NCBI RefSeq assembly: GCF_036588685.1
Contig: NC_086375.1
Coordinates: 36,292,566-36,356,565 of the forward strand
Direction: 5' to 3'
DNA length: 64,000 nt
Source: Mytilus trossulus
Taxonomy: Eukaryota; Mollusca; Bivalvia; Mytilida; Mytilidae
The number at the start of each line of letters is the position of its first letter. The stretch's first letter is position 1. The position numbers and the translations under genes are program-made. This document shows, in pieces, positions 1 to 10,739 of the stretch. Under the pieces are notes generated by a model. That model saw only the letters and a program-made list of their open reading frames with translations. It did not search any database and was not told the origin of the DNA.

Positions 1-175
1 CACATTTAACTGTTTTTTGCAGATTTCCTTTTCTTGATTTGAATATAACAAATACCAAACTCTTATTTCTGACTTTAAACTGGGATTTTCCGAAAGAAAA
101 AAAAGGATTTTAAAACTGAGAAAACTGTTTTTCCACTAATTTTATGCTTAATTAAAAAAAAAATTAAAAACATAC

Positions 176-1877
176 CTGTACAACGTGTTGAACATGATCC
201 TGTGTTAATAATTGGTCCTGAAATTAGAAAAATTTTAAATATCTACTTTGAAAAATTATAATAAAAAACATCTACCTGACACCAACTAAAATGTTAACAA
301 ATGATGAGCATGCTAGTTATTACTCAAAGTCTCCATTTCTTCTAATTTAAAAAAATAAATAATGTATTTCACGTAAAAATTGTCAAGATTCCATCAACGA
401 AAAAAACCAAAACGTCCGTATAATAGGTAAAAAAAATATTCATGAAATAGTATAATGAAAATATCGAAAGCCGATGTTAATTCAAAAAGACGAATTCCGT
501 AAAACGGACAAAATCAAAATTTATTAATCAATTAAACGAGTGGAACATAACTATTATACTCCTCAGTTGGTACATGCATAATCTGAAGAAAATTGTTGGT
601 AAAGGCTGGTTTTATAGCTATCTAAGCCTCAAACTGTTATGGCAGTTGCTTATAATGACAATATTGGGTGCTCATCCGAAACAGACATATTAGAATAGCA
701 AAGGCAACAATAGTATAACGTTCTTCAGTGTTCATAGTTCGATTAAGCAAAAACAAATCAGGGTAACAAACTAAAACCGAGGGAAACATATCAATCGTAC
801 TTTTAGGAGGAAAACAACGGAACAGCAGAAACACGAAATTGTCACAGAAACGAACGACAATATGCAGAGAAACGGAATGTAGGTAACTACTGTCATATTC
901 CTGACTTGATCCAGGACAATTTAAGAGAAAAAGAAGGGTTTGACCTTGTAACATTGCTAGCTAACCCCCTCCCCGCTTATCTGACAATGTTAAAATACCG
1001 TTTAAAATACAACACTACTAATAAGAATACTGTATTAACTAACGTAATTAAGAACAATTAGTACGGAGAAATACACAAATTATTAACATAATAGTACAAT
1101 ACAACATATAACCGCAGAATAACAACGGACATCTCCATCGAATTTACGACAGCACACATGGACACCACAAAGGCAATATAAACTGCGCGTAAAAACGTTT
1201 ATATTTTCGCGGGAAAATTTATATAAATAAAATAGATCACAATTTTAGGATCAACCAGCGAAAACTTTGTAATCATAGATGCCCGACATACACACACAAC
1301 TAACAAAAAAATTGAAACAAACATAAAAAAAAATCTAACACAGAATATATACAAGAGAAGGCAAAAGAGGTGAAAACACATTGTTAAATCTTCTTGCATC
1401 CGAATCGTAAATAAATGACATTACATGATTATAGTATTTTAAATAGCCTAGCAAATAAATTAAATACAATTCTGTATGGAATCCTTCATTTAAAGAAACT
1501 TCTCGCCTTCGAAAATTAAATTTAAATTCATAATACTTTAATTATTATAAAAAGCCTAGTTAATCGAAACTAAACGCATCATTCTTTGCCCAAAATTGAT
1601 GATAAAGAACACGGAAGTGACACTGAAAATAATGCAAGTAATAAATCTTATTACAAGTCATTTTAGTAAATTCAATACAAATGAAAATGAAAAATATACT
1701 ATTTGAAATGTACCGCTGTTTAAAAACACCTTAATTTTTAGACATTTTTATATAAAAAAATGTTATCAAATAAAAAAAACCACTGTAAAACAAAAATTAC
1801 AAAAAAAAAAAATATTACAACTTACCCGCCAATGTCGATGCCACTAAGGCAAGCAGTAGGATAAACGTATGCCCCAT
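176..1877 (-). CDS. Large lipid transfer protein gene 0, 5' end only (exons 1-2)
   Basis: Exon 1 is 1826-1877: a start codon at 1875-1877 followed by the hydrophobic signal peptide MGHTFILLLALVASTLA and a GTAAGT donor. Exon 2 is 176-217 (42 nt) between a CAG acceptor and a GTATG donor, and encodes a short segment with two cysteines (GSCSTRC). Both exons match exons 1-2 of the complete gene at 12986-40295; the only coding change I noticed is Thr for Ile near the end of the signal peptide. Exon 3 and everything downstream lie left of the window. By homology it encodes a secreted apolipophorin-like lipid carrier. Whether the full copy is intact cannot be judged. Confidence 0.82.
637..960 (-). 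repeat. Dispersed mussel-type repeat A in gene 0 intron 1
   Basis: Contains the family core AACAAACTAAAACCGAGGGA, runs of AGAAAC-type sequence, and ATTCCTGACTTG. Related copies are at 6955-7275, 8013-8488 (opposite orientation), 39058-39380 and 46435-46755. The open frame through it is family-conserved repeat sequence, not a gene I recognise. I recall this family as abundant in mussel DNA; a repeat-library search would settle it. Confidence 0.6.
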
Positions 1878-1936
1878 TATGGAGCTGGTGGATTGTACTC
1901 GGTCGCAGTTTTCTACAGCAATGTGAGGTTTAGTCA

Positions 1937-1944
1937 CTTATATA
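1937..1944 (-). promoter_or_regulatory. TATA box of gene 0
   Basis: The minus strand reads TATATAAG about 60 bases upstream of the gene 0 start codon. The same element and flanks occur before gene 1 (40355-40362). Transcription would begin about 30 bases downstream, leaving a short 5' leader. Motif and position support a core promoter; there is no expression evidence. Confidence 0.55.
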
Positions 1945-3056
1945 CTACTCCAGAGTACAAAGTGACATTGAACTAATGAATGTTGATAAATAATTAATGC
2001 TGACATTTTTGGGACTTTGTAACCGTGTCAATCATATTTTATCGAGATATCTTTACGCATGTGAAATCATTTTGTGTTTTTTTTTATTTGTAAAAGTGTA
2101 GGTCGATGTACTATTGGATTTTGATATGTACACAGTTAATATAGATATGATGAAACATTTTACAATGGATCATTATAGTCAATATTTAAATTCAACTTTC
2201 ATATATATGAGCTTAATTTGACAAACCTTTCGGATTTGGATTCTAAATGTTCCTCAACTTCGTACTTGATTTAGCTTTTCTATTTTTATTTTTATTCGAA
2301 TGTCACTGATGAGTCTTTTGTAGACGAATCGAGCCGTATAAATTGGATACATTTAAAGAGAAAAACAGTTATTTTCTTTTAACTTGGAAAACAGGAACAT
2401 ATGAATATTAAAGCGACAAAACTTATATAAAGCAGTTGTTGTATGGTATAATCATTCAGAATTCTCTCCCGTGTCCTTTCTGTGACTATAATTATCTAAA
2501 CAGAAAAATAACAAAAATTCCAAAGATTGGAATTGAAAAAAACTGAGAGGTAAAAGAAAACTGGACTCATAGGAAACATAACATATATAGATATTTGTTT
2601 GCTTTCTCATTTACGCATGCCATTTATTTCATTTCAAAGTTTCGATAAATAATTTCATGATGTGCCTGAACTTCTTAAATGATGACTTTTCAAAAGAACT
2701 TGTTCTTAGTATTTCATAAGAGAATTTAAATTCAGTTCTCTTTCCCCATTGTATAATCAGAATCAAGTTTGCGAGAAGTCAACATTCGAAAGTACATTTT
2801 GATAACTTTATATCAGTGTGACATTGTACCGAGTATAATCTTTTATCACAATAAAAAAAATACGAAATAATCTATATTTAGCTACATATCTGCAACTTAA
2901 CCGAATCGAAGGTGTGGAAATGATACAGTTTGTCCTACTACAACATACCTAATTCCTCAAACCTTCATTTTATTTAGTACAGCTGCAATAGAGTCATGGT
3001 TTATTAGTCAATTAAATAACATATCAGCTAACATTTTAGTAAACATTTTTAAAGAC
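1945..3056. other. Spacer 1 beside the gene 0 promoter, no gene seen
   Basis: AT-rich DNA upstream of gene 0. It contains a short fragment of repeat C (GATGAGTCTTTTGTAGACGA, about 2308-2327) and otherwise nothing I can name. In spacer 2 the matching stretch is split by an insertion of about 1.0 kb. Confidence 0.5.
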
Positions 3057-3350
3057 TTATAGAATTGAGAACAGAGAAAAACCAGGAATGTGCCAAAAAG
3101 AAAATGATCCTACCAAAGAGAGAAACTCGCCAAGACCACCAATGGGTCTATAACGTAGATAGATGCAATGATGTTTACTAGTTACGGAACATGGAAACCA
3201 CACTAAAATCCAAAACATCTTAATCACCTTAATTAAAAAACAAACACACACACAAGACTTACAGAGGCCAGAGGTTCTGACATGAGACATGTGGTTCGTC
3301 AAAATAGCCGGGTTAAACATGTTTTGTGAGATCTCAACCCCCATCTTTTA
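3057..3350. repeat. Dispersed repeat D
   Basis: Includes a stretch reading AACATGTTTTGTGAGATCTC and another about caccaatgggtctataacg; similar strings recur at 14240-14290 and 32927-32985 inside introns of gene 1 (gaaggtcaccaacaggtctt). I recall this as a common bivalve repeat. Its open frame on the minus strand is most likely repeat sequence. Counterpart: about 42520-42835. Confidence 0.45.
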
Positions 3351-3689
3351 CCCCTAGCCAATGTTGAATATTCAGAAACAGGGCAATACGCACAGTAAAA
3401 CTAAGTTTAAAGAAGTCAGAGTCGGTTGTTAAAACAGGGAACTCAAGAATCTAAGCAAAATGATAGTGATTAATAAAGAGTAACCCCGAACTACTAGCAG
3501 TAGCTTACATTCGAGCTCTAGGCTTCAATCAAACAGATCGAAAGATTGTGTCTTCATCATATGAGACTAAAGCACAAACCCTCATGATAGGGAGTTAGTG
3601 ACATGCCATCATAAACATTACGAGAAGAACATAACCCGTATTACGCCGACAAGTAGTTTTAGAATACAGGTATTTTTTTTGTGCGATGA

Positions 3690-3935
3690 TACTATGGGTA
3701 AATTAATAAAAATACACTAAAGGGACATATTAGACCGTTGGTTTTCCCGGTTGAATGGTTTTACACTGGTAGTTTTGGGGCCCTTTATAGCTTGTTGTTC
3801 GGTGAGAGCCAAGGCTACGTGTTAAAGGCCGTACATTGACCTATAATGGTTTACTTTTTTTCAAATTGTTATTTGGATGGAGAGTTGTCTTATTGGCACT
3901 CACACCGCATCTTCCTTTATCTATTGGTAGGCATT
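3690..3935 (-). repeat. Dispersed mussel repeat B, inverted fragment, spacer 1
   Basis: The reverse complement reads AAGATGCGGTGTGAGTGCCA, then an ACAACTCTCCATCCAAATA-type string and AAGCTATAAAGGGCCCC. It is the same family as the large insertion at 40636-41659 in spacer 2, in the opposite orientation. Counterpart: 43110-43380. Confidence 0.65.
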
Positions 3936-4527
3936 ATAAGCAATATTTTGGCATGGTATAAATGAGTTGACAATAGTATCATTTAAATATAAGTGGAGAT
4001 AATATCGTATGTAAGATGCCATCTGAAAGAGTCGACTGTATGTGAATAAACAACTGCACGAGGGTTGTGATGTATAAATATGTCTATAGGTGTGTTAACT
4101 ATGTTTTCTGGTACTTTAGTCTGATGGAATGGGAATTGTGCTAGATGGTCTAGTAACAAGATGATGTGTTCTCTTGTACATCATAACCAGGCTTGCACGT
4201 TATCTGAGTTGTGTTAATTATGACCAGTTATGTGTATTGATCACGTTTGATACTTATGTTAAGATACATGTTGCAGACAAACCAAGCAGATCTCCTTTGC
4301 ATCATCTCTATCTTCCAGATAGATTCTGAAATATGGTTGGCTGAAACCGAGCAAGAGTATTCGAGTTTGGGACGGACAAGTGATTGGAAGGCCTGTCTCT
4401 TAATATTTTGATATGACGTTTTCAGGTTTTTTCGAAGGAAGCCGAGTGCTTTGTTGGCTTTCCAGATATTGACATCTATATGTTTGTCCTGTTTTAGGTT
4501 TAATTGTAGTGTAATGCCTTAGTAAAT

Positions 4528-5678
4528 CGGTCATTTTCAAAAAATGTGGATATTTCAGTTGAGAAATAACAATAAAAAAAAATATTTAATTTTCAACTTT
4601 AATATATGAAATTGAATAGTTTAACAACAATACAACCTGAAATAAAAGTATGCAATCTTAAATGCTTCTACAAAAATATTTTAAAAAATAACATAGAAAC
4701 AAGTATGGGACAAATGTCAACTACATAACGAATTTAGATTTGGTCCCTAATTTTTTTTAATAATATTTTACATTTTGCTTGATATATATTTCTATAGAAA
4801 TCATCACACTTTTTTCAAAACAGTTAACATGGTAAAAATAAAACTTTTTAGAAACATATTTTAAAGTAAATTTAATTCAGCATTGTCAACTACATAACGC
4901 ATTTTTGTCAACTACATAACGATTCACTGCGTTATGTAGTTGACCGTTATGTAGTTGAACTATTTGTGGTTTTTGGATGTTTTTCTTGACCCTAATATTA
5001 CCAGATAAATGGTTTTTATTGAATTAGAGTCAGTATTATAGACTTTGAATGATTTATGTAAAAAAGAATATTTATGCCAAAATTTATCAATGTTTTTGCC
5101 GTTACAAAGTTGACATAGAATAAAATTACGGAGTAATTTGTACTCAACAAATCTAATCTATAATGACATGAATCCATGATGTCATCCTGTAACTTTAAGC
5201 ACGTCATTAGAGGATAAAGAGTAAGTAGAGAGCACTTCCTTAGTTACAAGGGATATAATCAGTTGTTTATTGGCAACATTATTTCATTTGTGTTATGTAG
5301 TTTACATTTTTTTAAGTACGAAATGAAAGTAAAAAAAATGCTAAAATAATCTAATAATTCTCTGTATTTGTGTATACATACCTGTAGTAATATCTATATA
5401 TTTATAATAATAAAAGAAAAATAATAATTTCCGCTGAGTATTAAGACCAGCATTTAAAAAAGACTAGTTTTTCAATTTCGTACAAGCAATTTTTGGGTTT
5501 TTGGACCCTTTGAAACCCACCGGAAGCAATTTCTGTAGCTAAATTTCATATTGAATTTGCTGGAACTTGTTACACACACCAAAAACTAAATTGTGTATCT
5601 AAAAATTGGATAAAAATATTTACACTTTTTTAGAAATATTGATTGTACAAGAAAATCCACATTTTTTGAAAAAGGCCC
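4528..5678. mobile_element. Inverted-repeat DNA element nested in the LINE, spacer 1
   Basis: The left end (GGTCATTTTCAAAAAATGTG) and the right end read as an inverted repeat of about 24 bp with few mismatches, flanked by AAAT on both sides (4524-4527 and 5679-5682), a possible 4-bp target duplication. It splits the LINE reverse transcriptase between the FADD box and the C-terminal segment. Inside, GTCAACTACATAACG occurs at 4716, 4885 and 4907, and inverted at 4930, 4945 (14 bases) and, with changes, 5291. No transposase is recognised; the 63-residue open frame at 5016-5207 has no visible domain. I cannot assign a superfamily. Confidence 0.65.
4907..4944. repeat. Perfect hairpin of a 15-bp motif
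   Basis: GTCAACTACATAACG at 4907-4921 and its exact reverse complement at 4930-4944 are separated by 8 bases. The counterpart at 44393-44429 keeps 14 of 15 pairs. Confidence 0.8.
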
Positions 5679-6954
5679 AAATAGCAGATGTAACAGTTTC
5701 TAAAAGTTGATTTTGAAGATTGTAATTATTTTGCAAAGGTTGTAACAGAGACAACATTACATTTTTCCGGATGAAAGGCCATCAGCATACAGTTTTAGGC
5801 AGTCACCCTGAGATTTAATTAGCATGTATATGATACCGTCATCAGCAAAAAAATAATTGTTTGCTATGTGTAAGGTAGTCTTGGAGGTTAATATAGGCCC
5901 AGAATGAGACTAGCCCTAACCATACCGTGTGGAACCACAGAGTTGACTTAGAATGTGATTGGTGATCGTCCCTCCATAACAACTGTCTAAGTACGTTTGG
6001 AGAGAAATTCAGATATCCAGTTTATTGTGTTTCCGTTTATGCCAAAATGATTTAATTTGTATAGTACGTGACGATGTGACTCTTTATCAAAGACTTTTGC
6101 AAAGTCATTTATCATAAGATATGTTTGTGTATTTGAATTGCTTGTTGATTGAAGTTCTTAGATGATAGAGGGAATTTGTGTTTTGCATGATCGAGAAGAC
6201 TGAAAGACATGCTAGAGGTTGCTATTTGATTAAAAATGTTGCATAATATGTGACTTAAGTATGTGCTTCATCAACTTACAGCAAATACAAATTGATGAGA
6301 TAGGTCTATAACTGAACGATTTATGTTTTTGCCCCTTGTTATAAGCTGGTGCGACTCTAGCATGTTTTCAGTTGTTAGGTTTGATTCCAGTTATGTATGG
6401 ATTTTTTTAAATTTGACATAGAATTGGTGCGATTTGTTTTTTAAATTTCTTACAGTAAGCGGCCACTGATGTTATCTTGGCCGATGTCTTCATGAGGGTT
6501 GGCCTTAAGAGATTTCTGATCCTGTTTGGTGTTATATGTAAGTTACTGATTTAGGGATATGAACTGATGCCCATGTTTGGTATTGGGTCAGTTGTTATTG
6601 GGATAAATACTGATTGAAATTGTTCGTTTAAAATATTTGTTTTCTTTGTACCGTCTGTAACGGTGGTGCTGTTAATTTTTTTTTATAATCCCAGTAGGCA
6701 TCCCTTTGCTCTCTTTATACATGAGCTTTTAGCTTTTTGTGTTTATCAGTGTATTTGCTGTGGTTTTTTTTTGGGGGGGGGGTTCTTTTTTTGGCCTTTT
6801 CGTTCAGCTTATTTTCCTTGTTTTCGACAGAGCTGATGAGTTTAGATGTTAATTGTTCTTATACCTACTTAGTGTCTAAATAATCATAGGTGTCAGTTTT
6901 AATGTCCAACTGGGTCCATTGTACTCGTAAAGTTTTTGTGCGTTTCCCTCATTC

Positions 6955-7275
6955 TCTTAAATAATGGCAACAGTAGTATACCGCTGTTCAAAACTCATAA
7001 ATCCATGGACAAGAAACAAAATCGGGGTAATAAACTAAAACCGAGGGAAACGCATTAGATATAAGAGGAGAACAACGACACAACACCGAAACGCAACACG
7101 CACAGAAACGGACCAAGCTTCATACAAAATACAACGAGAATAACAAATATAACATCAAAATCAAATACATGAATTTGGGATAGACAAGTACCGTGCCACG
7201 TCTTATCTTAATATCTAAAAAAATAAGAGAAAACAAAGGATACAATGTTAAAATGCAACACACATAGAAACGAAC
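6955..7275 (-). repeat. Dispersed mussel-type repeat A inside the LINE, spacer 1
   Basis: Core strings CCGCTGTTCAAAACTCATAA, ATCCATGGACAAGAAACAAA and AAACTAAAACCGAGGGAAAC, then AGAAACGGACC. It lies between the endonuclease and reverse-transcriptase parts of the LINE. Same family as 8013-8488, in opposite orientation. Counterpart: 46435-46755. Confidence 0.65.
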
Positions 7276-7725
7276 AATTATATACACCAGATGTATGCTA
7301 GCTGCTTCGGCATAGACAATATTATGGTTGCTTGAACCTATTGTTAGTAGTGTAGTGACTTTTCTGATGTATGTTGGGTTGTTAATCATGATCACATCTA
7401 GAATAAGGTCATTTCTTGTTGGTATATTGACAATTTGATGTTAGTTTGTGTCATTCATAACAGTTAAGAGATCTGGTGAAGTTGTATGTCTGGTTTGCCA
7501 AGTATTGTAAATGATTTTGGACCAGTCAATATGTCCAAAGTTAAAACCATCACCCAACGATTATGGTTGTTTTGATTGACTATTGATACAATTTAGAGAT
7601 TGATGGAGTTGCTCTAGAGACAAGCTTGTATCAGATGGTGGTCTGTAATAGGAGGGTATTAAGATGCTTTTTGAGTCATCGATATTGATTCCTGCCCAAA
7701 CTCCTTCACATTCTATTTCTAGTTC

Positions 7726-8012
7726 TTATACCTCTGAACTTAACTACATATCAAACATAAACAAATATATTTACCAGCTTTAATTCATGTTCAGACGTTC
7801 ATTTCCAAAAGAATTCTAATGTTTATAGTGTATCATTAATTTTCAATAAAACAGTAGAAAATACCACAACCATGTCCAACTGAACCAGACTACATGTATA
7901 TGACAAAATCACTGCATTAAACGCGTTTCGATATGACAAGGCTACCCTTTTCGCATGACAATATCTTCGGAGAAAGTTTAAAGTTATTTACCTATATGTG
8001 TACATATTAAGG
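7726..8012. other. Spacer 1, unassigned
   Basis: AT-rich sequence between the LINE endonuclease end and a repeat insertion. Nothing recognised. Matched in spacer 2 at about 47206-47491. Confidence 0.4.
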
Positions 8013-8488
8013 TCAGTCCTGTAATATGATGTTGTCATTTCAATGTTATATTTAAGATTGCCATTAAATTGCGAGTTTTGGCATGCCACAAAACCAGGTT
8101 CAATCCACCATTTTTCCTTGAAAAATGTCCTGTACCAAGTCAGGAATATGGCCATTGTTATATTATTGTTCGTTTCTGTGTGTGTTACATATTAGCGTTG
8201 CATCGTTTGTTTTTTCTTATTTTTTAGTGTAAATTTACATTGCGATAAGACGTGTCACGGTACTTGTCTATCCAAAATTCATGTATTTGGTTTTGATGTT
8301 ATATTTGTTATTATCGTGGGATTTTGTCTGATGCTTGGTCCGTTTCTCTGTATGTTACATTTTAGTGTTGTGTCGTTGTTCTCCTCATATAATTTATGTG
8401 TTTCCCTCGGTTTTAGTTTGTTACCCCGATTTTGTTTTTTGTCCATGGATTTATGAGTTTGAACAGCGGTATACTACTATTGCCATTT
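8013..8488 (+). repeat. Repeat A copy present in spacer 1 only (476 bp)
   Basis: Spacer 2 reads straight across the junction (AAGG then TTTATGGGTTC near 47490), while spacer 1 has 476 extra bases. These are a repeat A copy in opposite orientation to the one at 6955-7275, including TTTGAACAGCGGTATACTAC at its end. Either it inserted in spacer 1 or it was deleted from spacer 2; the open frames through it are repeat sequence. Confidence 0.65.
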
Positions 8489-8812
8489 TTTATGGGTTCT
8501 TGTCTTTAGTCTCTTGCTATTTTTGCTAACTGTGAAAGACACGTGTGAGTTTGTGTTTTTTTTTTATTAGAAGTGGTAAGTTAATCGTTTTTTATCACTT
8601 CTTGTATTTTGTAACGGTGTTAGTCATTCGTACGAAGGGACTTCTTAACCGTAAATCAGAGGATAGAAGTTTGTTAGCAATTAGACCTTCAAATAGATTT
8701 GCTGTCTATTTTTTTCTTTTCTGTAACAGTAATGGCCAATTTTTATTCTTAATAATTGATGTTTCGTGGATTTATTTATCTTTCTCTATTCTTTTAATGA
8801 TGGCATTCATAT

Positions 8813-10398
8813 TGCCCGCGTCACACTGTGCCGATTTTTAGATACGATGGACACCCGAAAGCGAAAATTGTAAGTTCGTATGAAGTTGGTCCCGATCTCG
8901 TTAAAATACCAAAAAGTGACCGAAGCAAGTACGATGAATAACGAAGTCTATACGATGGTGCAAAAATTATATACGAAAGCAAAAGATGGACATACGAAGG
9001 TTAACCGAAGACGGGTATTTAAGCTTCATATCTCAGCCGAAGCCTACACAAAGGATCACGAAGGCTACACGATGGATTACGAAGGCTACACGATGTCTAA
9101 AAGACGTCGTGTACAGCTTACGTTGCATTAAAATTATATGCCGAACTGAATGATTTGGTTGATTTCTAAAAAAATAGTTTATGTATCAAATATGCATATT
9201 CAATTTACCATTTTCTGCATGTGTCTTATACAAATAAAGTGTCCATATTTGTCCCCAATATGTAACATACGAGGGGATGCCACGCTCGGCATTGCCTTGT
9301 TTGAACTGTAAAATGTGTGCACTAGTCTGAATAATCACCCATAATTATACCCATGTTTACTGATCTATCTTAAAGTTAAGGTAATGGGTTCGTTGATCCA
9401 TTTTATTCAAAAAGAGCTCTTTCCAGGAGATTATCATAATAATATAGACAAAAGGAAGGATGTGGGAAAAGCAACAAATGCGTCAAAATATGACATATAG
9501 AAAACAAAATGGTTGTGGAGTAAACATTCGTGTGACAACAACTCAGATGATACATAAAAAATCATAATAATGAAGAAAAAGTTTCCCTATATACGTGTAC
9601 CTGCAGTGTTGGTGTACGAGGCGCATTTATGATTTTCATTATGTTACTTTATATGAAAAATTGACTAAATAGAAAAATTGACTAAATATAACATTTTACT
9701 TGTAAAAATAAATCCTGAGCCTGTAATAGCTGCTTTTCTTTTTCAATTTGAATTAATAGAGACAACGCTGTCGTCTTTCTTGTTCTCATAGAATCATATG
9801 ATATGAGCTCCATGTTTTGTGAACGTCTTTCTTAACTGTCATATTAGACTGACCAGTGCATATCGCGCATGTCACTTTAAATGTATATTTTAGCGCGAAA
9901 ATTAACTTACATTTAGCTGGATTTATTGCCGTCGTAGTTCACTCTTGTCGCCTTCGTACTTTTATTCGATGGCACCACGACGGGATTACGAGGTTTTCAC
10001 GAAGTCGTGTTGCCATCGTAAGACCTTCGGGTAGCTTCGTGATTCATTCGTGTAGACATCGTAATGTCAAAACTGCCCGATGGAAACGATGGAAACACGA
10101 ATGCAATACGATGTTCAAAGATGCATTCCCGGTGACATTACGATGGTGAGGATGTTGATACGAACTCAATTCGAACCTTCAACATCGGATACACCTTCGG
10201 GGATTTTTTTTACATGTTAAAAAATTTAGAACCCTTCCCGAAGTTGTCCCCGAAGGCTAAAATAAGTGGCCGATGGTTCTACGATGGTTAAAGATGGCAC
10301 TATAAATAGCCCGATCTGGATACGATCAGTCCCGATTTTGAAAATTTCCATAATCGTGTTGCCATCGGCGTAAAAATCGGGACAGTGTGACGCGGGCA
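8813..10398. mobile_element. 1.59-kb terminal-inverted-repeat element, spacer 1 only
   Basis: Starts TGCCCGCGTCACACTGT and ends with its exact reverse complement; the inverted match continues through CCGATTTTTA after one mismatch. TAT flanks both ends, and spacer 2 has the unoccupied site (CATTCATGTATAATG near 47810), so this is a filled/empty pair. The interior is richer in CG than its surroundings and packed with short motifs such as ACGATGG and CGAAG in both orientations. The open frames at 8880-9131 (repeated EGYTM-type residues) and 9856-10149 show no transposase. It looks like a non-autonomous DNA transposon. The 3-bp duplication would suit PIF/Harbinger, but the assignment is uncertain. 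Confidence 0.8.
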
Positions 10399-10622
10399 TA
10401 TACAATGTAATTTTTGGTCACCAATCATAATTCTGTTTGTTGTACACCTGTTCAAGTATTCAAATATTTATAAATCTTTTGCATTCAAAGATTTGGTTTG
10501 TACGATTCTGACTAAGGTAGATCCCGATGGCACCCAAATTTTAGAGTAGTTTTTTTTTAATAGTAGAATACGCATCCGTGTGTTAATTGCAAACGTTTGA
10601 TACAGGGAACAATCATTTAGGG

Positions 10623-10739
10623 AATGACTGTAATATTTCTCTGTCTATGAAGAAACTTTGATGCGTAGCGGGTTATTCAACAATGTGCACCACATTTTTT
10701 ATGTTATTTCGAATAGACAGAAAAAATATTACAGTCATT
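10623..10739. repeat. Inverted repeat with 26-27-bp arms, spacer 1
   Basis: Arms AATGACTGTAATATTT and its continuation CTGTCTAT return in inverted orientation (ATAGACAG to AATATTACAGTCATT) with one small indel, around a spacer of about 65 bases. Also present at 48035-48152. It could be a small foldback element. Confidence 0.65.

Larger units (their letters stand above)
3936..7725 (-). mobile_element. Decayed non-LTR retrotransposon (APE endonuclease + reverse transcriptase), spacer 1
   Basis: Minus-strand translation, with stops and frameshifts, shows the order of a Jockey/CR1-like LINE. Endonuclease (about 7290-7725): SYYRPPSDTSLSLEQLHQSL, GDGFNFGHIDWSK, and IGSSNHNIVYAE. Reverse transcriptase (about 5690-6900): ANPHEDIGQDNISGRLL, AYNKGQKHKSFSYRPIS, DFAKVFDKESHRHVLYKLNH, and the catalytic-box variant FADDGIIYM. 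C-terminal segment (about 4160-4520): KANKALGFLRKNLKT and LVRPKLEYSCSV. It is interrupted by repeat A (6955-7275) and an inverted-repeat element (4528-5678). Multiple stops make it inactive. It is also present in spacer 2, so it predates the duplication. Confidence 0.85.

Noticed and set aside
5016..5207. 63-residue open frame conserved at 44502-44693
   Set aside because: It lies inside the hairpin-bearing mobile element, has no domain, and the two copies are duplicates.
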